From: Erythrobacter sp.
GTDB taxonomy: Bacteria; Pseudomonadota; Alphaproteobacteria; Sphingomonadales; Sphingomonadaceae
DNA: 10,507 bases
Reading direction: 5' to 3'
NCBI GenBank assembly: GCA_013214365.1
Contig: JABSPI010000045.1
Span: 1 to 10,507, forward strand
In this document: positions 7,019 through 10,507 of the stretch, in pieces
Position numbering within the stretch: the stretch's first letter is position 1
Layout of the letters: every line of letters starts with the position of its first letter
Translations under genes and position numbers: made by a program
The notes under the pieces: model-generated
Seen by the model: only the letters and a program-made list of their open reading frames with translations
Told to the model about the DNA's origin: nothing
The model's database searches: none

Positions 7019-7830
7019 CTTGCCCGCCCTTGGGCAATGGCGCCCGCCCCGGTTGGGCGCGCCGCGGCTTCAATCGCGGCCTCGGCGAAATTGGCATAGG
7101 CCGCCCGCGCGGTTTCCCAATCGCTTCGATCGAGCGAACGCAAAGCAAAAAGCGATCGCTCCACCTGTTCCGCGATCGTGCCAAACGCCCGCCTTGCGGT
7201 TTGAGACAGCGCCGGTAGCGCTGCCAGCTCGCGTGCCGTGCTCGACGGTTCGACCCAGTCGGGACGCGCGGCGGAAATGTGGCTGACGCTGCGTTGCAGC
7301 AGGAGGTGGGTGGCTTCATCAAACCGCCCTTGGGCTGCGAGCTTGTCGGCGTCTTCCAGCAAAGCGATGCTCTCTTGCGCGCTGGGCGCCCATTCCGGGT
7401 CGCTTACGGCTGAGCGCGCGGCGGCTTTCTTTCTTGCCAGCGGACCAAAGGTGCGAACCGCCATGTACAGCAGAAAAGCCACGGCAAGTGCGAGCAAGAC
7501 CCATTGCAGCCACGCCCATGAGGCGCCAAACAGGCCGCCTATTGGAGCCAGGATACTTCCCAAGACGTCAAAAAAACTGCGCAAGGCCTCGGCCAACCAG
7601 CTCGGCTCGTTCACATCGACTATGGGAATAATCGGTTCGAACTGAATGTCGGCATTACCGCGCAAATCTTCCCAACCGGCCGGTCCATTTGCTGAATCCA
7701 TGGGCGGTTGATCTGATGCTGCGGTCGTTTGCGCACCCTGCGGCATGTCCACGGAACCAAGCGATGGGACAATCCGCGAAGGATCCGCGGCATTCAAAGT
7801 GCCTATACTATTGTGTGTCGCCTCGCTCAT
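7015..7830 (-). CDS. DUF4129-domain membrane protein, first gene of the operon
   Basis: The protein has 271 residues. Residues 1-80 are polar, Pro/Ser/Ala-rich and have no cleavable signal. Residues 83-104 are amphipathic or weakly hydrophobic, and one strong transmembrane segment is at about 105-127. A basic stop-transfer stretch (RKKAAAR) precedes a helical cytosolic domain with the DUF4129 pattern: AAQGRFDEATHLLLQRSV (165-182), PSSTARELAAL (195-205), and an aromatic-containing end WETARAAYANF (238-248). DUF4129 is often the C-terminal domain of TgpA-type transglutaminase proteins; here it stands alone with no transglutaminase domain. The start is not fixed: no Shine-Dalgarno precedes 7830, and in-frame ATGs also exist at 7746 and 7701. 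The 95-bp gap upstream makes this the likely operon head. Confidence 0.8.
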   Translation of the reverse strand: MSEATHNSIGTLNAADPSRIVPSLGSVDMPQGAQTTAASDQPPMDSANGPAGWEDLRGNADIQFEPIIPIVDVNEPSWLAEALRSFFDVLGSILAPIGGLFGASWAWLQWVLLALAVAFLLYMAVRTFGPLARKKAAARSAVSDPEWAPSAQESIALLEDADKLAAQGRFDEATHLLLQRSVSHISAARPDWVEPSSTARELAALPALSQTARRAFGTIAEQVERSLFALRSLDRSDWETARAAYANFAEAAIEAAARPTGAGAIAQGRAR

Positions 7831-7925
7831 CTGAACGGGTTGGTGGCATGTCGCCTCGCACAGCGCAATATACTTCTAATATAAGTATTGGGGTAACGCT
7901 ATTTCATGTGCTTGTTGTGGCGTAA
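7831..7925 (-). promoter_or_regulatory. probable operon promoter region with an AT-rich palindrome
   Basis: This gap separates the pheA stop from the DUF4129 start on the same strand. It contains an AT-rich core at 7867-7890 with an inverted repeat, ATACTT (7870-7875) and AAGTAT (7883-7888), seven bases apart. On the minus strand two TATATT hexamers fall in or beside the repeat. The nearest -35 candidates (TGAAAT, TTACCC) are weak. No hairpin plus T-run terminator for pheA is seen, so readthrough from pheA is possible. The promoter is inferred from position and base composition. Confidence 0.45.
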
Positions 7926-8831
7926 TTAACCGCGTTTACGCGCCTGTTCGTAGCTGCCCAGCACGCGCAATTCTTTAGAATGGAAGGCGCATTCTTCCAG
8001 AGCGCGATCAACCGCGGGGTCGCCCGGCACGCCGATAATATCGGCATAAAAGCGAGTGGCGGAAAAGCTGGTGCCGATCTGATAGCTTTCCAGCTTGGTC
8101 ATGTTGACGCCATTCGTCGCAAACCCGCCCAACACTTTATACAGCGCAGCAGGAATGTTCTTCACCTCGAAGACAAAGGTCGTCATCGCCGGCTTGTCAG
8201 TGTCGGTTGTGATGAAAGTGGGTTTGTTCGCAAGCACGACGAAGCGGGTCATGTTGTCGTGGCTGTCTTCCACATTTTGCTCGATTATCTCCAAGCCATA
8301 CAGATCCGCAGCAATTGCCGGTGCAATCGCCCCGATTTTTGGGTCACCCAGCTCCGCCACATGTGCGGCCGCTCCGGCGGTGTCGATAAAGCTCAATGGG
8401 GTGATGGCGCGGTCACGCAAAAACTTGCGCGACTGGCCGAGCGCTTGGGGGTGGCTGTAGGCCGATTCGAGCGCGCCGCGCGCAGCATCCGTCTTGGGCG
8501 CCATCAGCGCGTGATGGATCGGCATGAAATATTCGCCAACGATCGAAAGCCCGCTTTCAGGCAGAAGAAAGTGGATGTCGGCAACCCGCCCATGCTGCGA
8601 ATTTTCAATCGGGATGATGGCCTCGCCCGCGCGCCCATCTTTGACCGCGTCAAGCGCATCTTCAAACCCAAAGCACGGCAGCGGCAGGGAATCGGGCCGC
8701 GCTTCGGTGGCGGCTCGGTGTGAATTGGCCCCTGGCGAGCCTTGGAATGCGATCGCCCGTGCAGGTGCCGCTTGGGCAGCGGCGCGCATTTCGTCAACAA
8801 TCGCAATGGCGGGGGTAGGAAAACTTCGCAT
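7926..8831 (-). CDS. pheA: prephenate dehydratase (monofunctional, with ACT domain)
   Basis: The protein has 301 residues from the ATG at 8831. It converts prephenate to phenylpyruvate in phenylalanine biosynthesis in the cytosol. The catalytic domain spans about 26-205: IAFQGSPGANSH (27-38), PIENSQHG (74-81), SHPQALGQ (126-133), and the catalytic TRF triplet at 195-197. A C-terminal ACT domain (about 216-291) should bind phenylalanine for feedback inhibition. Its GALV-like segment reads IPAALYKVL and its ESRP-like segment reads ESYQ (248-251), a form I recall from alphaproteobacterial enzymes. There is no chorismate mutase domain. The frame stays open upstream to 9095, but those extra 88 residues lie antisense to the cytochrome gene and look unlike protein, so 8831 is preferred; a start at residue 15 is also possible. 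No clear Shine-Dalgarno precedes it. Confidence 0.95.
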   Translation of the reverse strand: MRSFPTPAIAIVDEMRAAAQAAPARAIAFQGSPGANSHRAATEARPDSLPLPCFGFEDALDAVKDGRAGEAIIPIENSQHGRVADIHFLLPESGLSIVGEYFMPIHHALMAPKTDAARGALESAYSHPQALGQSRKFLRDRAITPLSFIDTAGAAAHVAELGDPKIGAIAPAIAADLYGLEIIEQNVEDSHDNMTRFVVLANKPTFITTDTDKPAMTTFVFEVKNIPAALYKVLGGFATNGVNMTKLESYQIGTSFSATRFYADIIGVPGDPAVDRALEECAFHSKELRVLGSYEQARKRG

Positions 8832-8885
8832 AATAGAGGGCGTGCTAGTGCCCCCATGCCCCAGCGGCAAGGGGCCTGATCGCGG

Positions 8886-8894
8886 ATTATTGCA
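8886..8894 (-). promoter_or_regulatory. candidate extended -10 promoter element for pheA
   Basis: On the minus strand TGCAATAAT matches the extended -10 pattern (TG-N-AATAAT, five of six consensus bases in the hexamer). A transcript from it would have a leader of roughly 45-50 bases before the pheA ATG. No convincing -35 is present. It lies in the gap shared with the divergent cytochrome gene. Confidence 0.3.
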
Positions 8895-8970
8895 ATTCAT
8901 GCACCAAATGATGATGCGTTTGGCCTTGCACAGGCTCGTGCCGGTCATTATGGGGGCGTCCGGGATGACT

Positions 8971-9639
8971 ATGGACAAGAACTCATCAGCTACGCCGAAC
9001 GCCGAAACGGATTCGGGCGACCTCTTCAACACCGCCGCAGGCTGGGTGCTTTTTGCTGCCGGCTTGGGACTGGGCCTCTCTATTGTGAGCGGCAAGGTTT
9101 TTCACGGCAACGATCCGCAAAGGCCCGAAAGTTTGGGCTATGTGATTGAAGTCGCTGAAGCGGATGCGGGAGATAGCGGCCCCACTCTGGCTGAGGTGCT
9201 CAATACGGTCACGGCGGCCGATGGTGAGCGGGTCTTTGCCAAATGTGCAGCTTGCCACTCGATCGATGCGGGCGGCGCCAACGGTGTGGGGCCAAACCTG
9301 CACGGGATTATGGGCGCACCCGTCGGCAAGGTTGGCGGATACAGCTATTCCAGCGCGATGAGCACCCATGGCGGCAATTGGGGCTGGGATGAGATGAATG
9401 ACTGGCTCGACAATCCGCGCGGATATATTTCGGGCACCAAAATGGGCTTTGCTGGCCTGTCCAAGCTTGAAGATCGCGCTGCTGTTGCGGTCTATATGAA
9501 CGACAACGGCTCTAACATCGCATTGCCCGAATTCGTTCCGGCTGAGGTGGTCGCAGAAGACGACGCCGAGGCCGAAGCCGAAGTCGATCAGAACGTCGCT
9601 GAAGGCACATCGGAACAAACCGCTGCGGCCGAAAGCTGA
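8971..9639 (+). CDS. membrane-anchored class I cytochrome c
   Basis: The protein has 222 residues from the ATG at 8971. A short polar N-terminus and one hydrophobic segment (about 19-41) form an uncleaved signal anchor, placing the heme domain in the periplasm. CAACH at 92-96 is the covalent heme c site with His96 as axial ligand, GVGPNLHG follows, and Met158 in GTKMGF is the sixth ligand. This order matches class I cytochromes of the membrane-tethered CycM/c552 type, which carry electrons from the bc1 complex to terminal oxidases. The last 35 or so residues are an acidic Ala/Glu/Asp tail. Start choice: GGGA sits five bases before 8971; ATGs at 8965 and 8950 are also in frame. The much longer upstream open frame (to 8524) is antisense to pheA and is rejected. 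The gene diverges from pheA and converges on rlmE. Confidence 0.92.
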   Translation: MDKNSSATPNAETDSGDLFNTAAGWVLFAAGLGLGLSIVSGKVFHGNDPQRPESLGYVIEVAEADAGDSGPTLAEVLNTVTAADGERVFAKCAACHSIDAGGANGVGPNLHGIMGAPVGKVGGYSYSSAMSTHGGNWGWDEMNDWLDNPRGYISGTKMGFAGLSKLEDRAAVAVYMNDNGSNIALPEFVPAEVVAEDDAEAEAEVDQNVAEGTSEQTAAAES

Positions 9640-9672
9640 GCTTTCTTAAAAAACTGGGGTGCGAAAGGGGCG

Positions 9673-10338
9673 TTAGCTGCGCCCTTTGAACCCTTGCGCC
9701 ACGACATACCATTCCGATGAGCCCTTGCGGCTTGCGGGGGGCTTGGCATGTTTGACGGTGTTGAAATGCTGTTTCAGCAGCGCGAGAAGCTCAGAATCAG
9801 TCCCGCCAGCCAATACCTTGGCAACAAAGGCGCCGCCCTTCTCCAAGGTCTCCACCGCGAACCAAGCGCCCGCTTCGACCAAGGCCATTGTGCGCAAATG
9901 GTCGGTTTGTTTGTGGCCAACAGTGTTGGCTGCCATGTCGGACAAAACGAGGTCGGGCGCGCCTCCCAATGCCTCCTCCAGAGCCGCCGGCGCAGCATCG
10001 TCCATGAAATCCATCTCGAAAATGGTGACCCCTTCGATCGGTTCCACCGGCAGTAAATCGATCCCCACCACTTCGGCTTTGGGGGCTTTGGCGCGGACAA
10101 CCTGGCTCCATCCCCCCGGGGCAATCCCGAGATCGACCACTCTCTTGGCCCCGCGAATCAGACCAAACCGGTCGTCCAGCTCGATCAATTTGTAAGCAGC
10201 GCGGCTGCGGTAGCCGTCCGATTTTGCCTTTTTGACATAGGGGTCGTTCAATTGCCGTTCGAGCCAGCGCACCTGCGAAGCGGTGCGTTTCTTGCCGGTT
10301 TTGACCCGGCGATCCGGATTGCGTCCTGAACGTGTCAT
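9673..10338 (-). CDS. rlmE: 23S rRNA (uridine-2552-2'-O)-methyltransferase RlmE (FtsJ/RrmJ)
   Basis: The protein has 221 residues, close to the E. coli enzyme's 209. It uses S-adenosylmethionine to 2'-O-methylate U2552 in the A-loop of 23S rRNA, a late step in large-subunit assembly. The K-D-K-E catalytic set is complete: Lys50 in SRAAYKL, Asp134 in DLVLSDMAANT, Lys174 in FVAKVLAGG, and Glu209 in SSEWYVV. The SAM-binding motif is DLGIAPGGWSQV (69-80). The basic N-terminus (about 1-30) fits RNA binding. The ATG lies 10 bp after the upstream phosphatase stop, with GAGAG close before it, so the two genes are probably cotranscribed. Only 33 bp separate its stop from that of the convergent cytochrome gene. 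Confidence 0.97.
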   Translation of the reverse strand: MTRSGRNPDRRVKTGKKRTASQVRWLERQLNDPYVKKAKSDGYRSRAAYKLIELDDRFGLIRGAKRVVDLGIAPGGWSQVVRAKAPKAEVVGIDLLPVEPIEGVTIFEMDFMDDAAPAALEEALGGAPDLVLSDMAANTVGHKQTDHLRTMALVEAGAWFAVETLEKGGAFVAKVLAGGTDSELLALLKQHFNTVKHAKPPASRKGSSEWYVVAQGFKGRS

Positions 10339-10348
10339 AGCTCTCTAT

Positions 10349-10507
10349 TCATGCCTGCTTTTTGCGCGTTGCCTGCAGCGCTTCGAGGCTGCGCTCGCTG
10401 TCCCTGTCGGCGGCCATCAAGCTGCGCAAGATACCCTCTCGAATGCCGCGATCCGCCACGCCCAAACGCTGCGCTGGCCACAGGTCGAGGATCGATTCCA
10501 GAATAGC
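10349..10507 (-). CDS. Ppx/GppA-family phosphatase, C-terminal end (cut by window edge)
   Basis: Reading leftward from the right edge in the frame that starts at 10507, 52 residues precede the TGA at 10351-10349. The segment LGVADRGIREGIL near the middle is the characteristic C-terminal motif of the exopolyphosphatase/guanosine pentaphosphate phosphohydrolase catalytic domain (Ppx/GppA). After it comes a short charged tail, about 27 residues, ending in RKKQA. Such enzymes hydrolyse polyphosphate or pppGpp. The fragment cannot separate Ppx from GppA activity. Its place just upstream of rlmE is an arrangement I recall from sphingomonads and supports the call. Confidence 0.88.
   Translation of the reverse strand, partial: AILESILDLWPAQRLGVADRGIREGILRSLMAADRDSERSLEALQATRKKQA

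Noticed and set aside
8858..8875. GCCCC-N8-GGGGC hairpin in the pheA leader as an attenuator
   Set aside because: It is a single 5-bp stem with no leader peptide rich in Phe codons and no alternative stem or T-run, so attenuation is not supported.
8524..8970. Long plus-strand extension of the cytochrome frame back to 8524
   Set aside because: It is antisense to the pheA catalytic domain. The cytochrome signal anchor begins shortly after 8971, so the upstream part is an open-frame shadow of GC-rich coding sequence.
8832..9095. Upstream extension of the pheA frame to an ATG at 9095
   Set aside because: The 88 extra residues run antisense to the cytochrome gene's signal-anchor region and its upstream gap, and they do not resemble a prephenate dehydratase N-terminus. 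The start at 8831 gives a normal length.
9631..9645. GAAAGC-TGA-GCTTTC hairpin over the cytochrome stop codon as a terminator
   Set aside because: The stem is only 6 bp with a 3-base loop. It is followed by TTAAAAAA instead of a T-run on the plus strand, and no T-run follows it on the minus strand.

Overview
The window looks like a piece of an alphaproteobacterial chromosome, most likely Sphingomonadales (Erythrobacter-like). GC content is high and coding is dense. Four things point there: a membrane-anchored class I cytochrome c divergent from an alphaproteobacterial-type prephenate dehydratase, a Ppx/GppA-RlmE pair, and a full MoxR/DUF58/SpoIIM/RDD membrane operon. The placement rests on remembered protein styles and gene order, not on a search. 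I see no transposase, phage gene, tRNA, rRNA or CRISPR array.

Layout from left to right. Bases 1-251 hold the 5' part of a TetR-family regulator on the minus strand. Bases 252-333 are its control region, with two abutting 17-bp palindromes. Bases 334-7830 form one minus-strand operon, transcribed right to left: DUF4129 protein, DUF4350 protein, MoxR AAA+ ATPase, DUF58 protein, SpoIIM/DUF95 membrane protein, RDD membrane protein, Tat-exported class A beta-lactamase. Four of its six junctions are 4-nt ATGA stop/start overlaps, and the other two gaps are 6 and 16 nt. Bases 7831-7925 are an AT-rich gap that probably carries the operon promoter. pheA (minus, 7926-8831) and a membrane-anchored cytochrome c (plus, 8971-9639) diverge from a gap of about 140 bp. 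rlmE (minus, 9673-10338) converges on the cytochrome gene, and the 3' end of a Ppx/GppA-type phosphatase gene (minus, 10349-10507) lies just upstream of rlmE.

How the genes may work together. MoxR ATPases usually act with a von Willebrand A-like partner, and DUF58 is the usual partner beside them. Here they are locked to four membrane proteins (DUF4129, DUF4350, SpoIIM-like, RDD), which suggests an inner-membrane complex driven by an AAA+ motor. Its biochemical role is not established. The distinctive point is the seventh gene, a beta-lactamase with all the class A catalytic motifs, translationally coupled to the RDD gene. This ties the system to the periplasm or peptidoglycan by inference. 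The TetR gene downstream has its own likely operators and may be an independent unit. The pheA, cytochrome c, rlmE and ppx genes are ordinary housekeeping functions.
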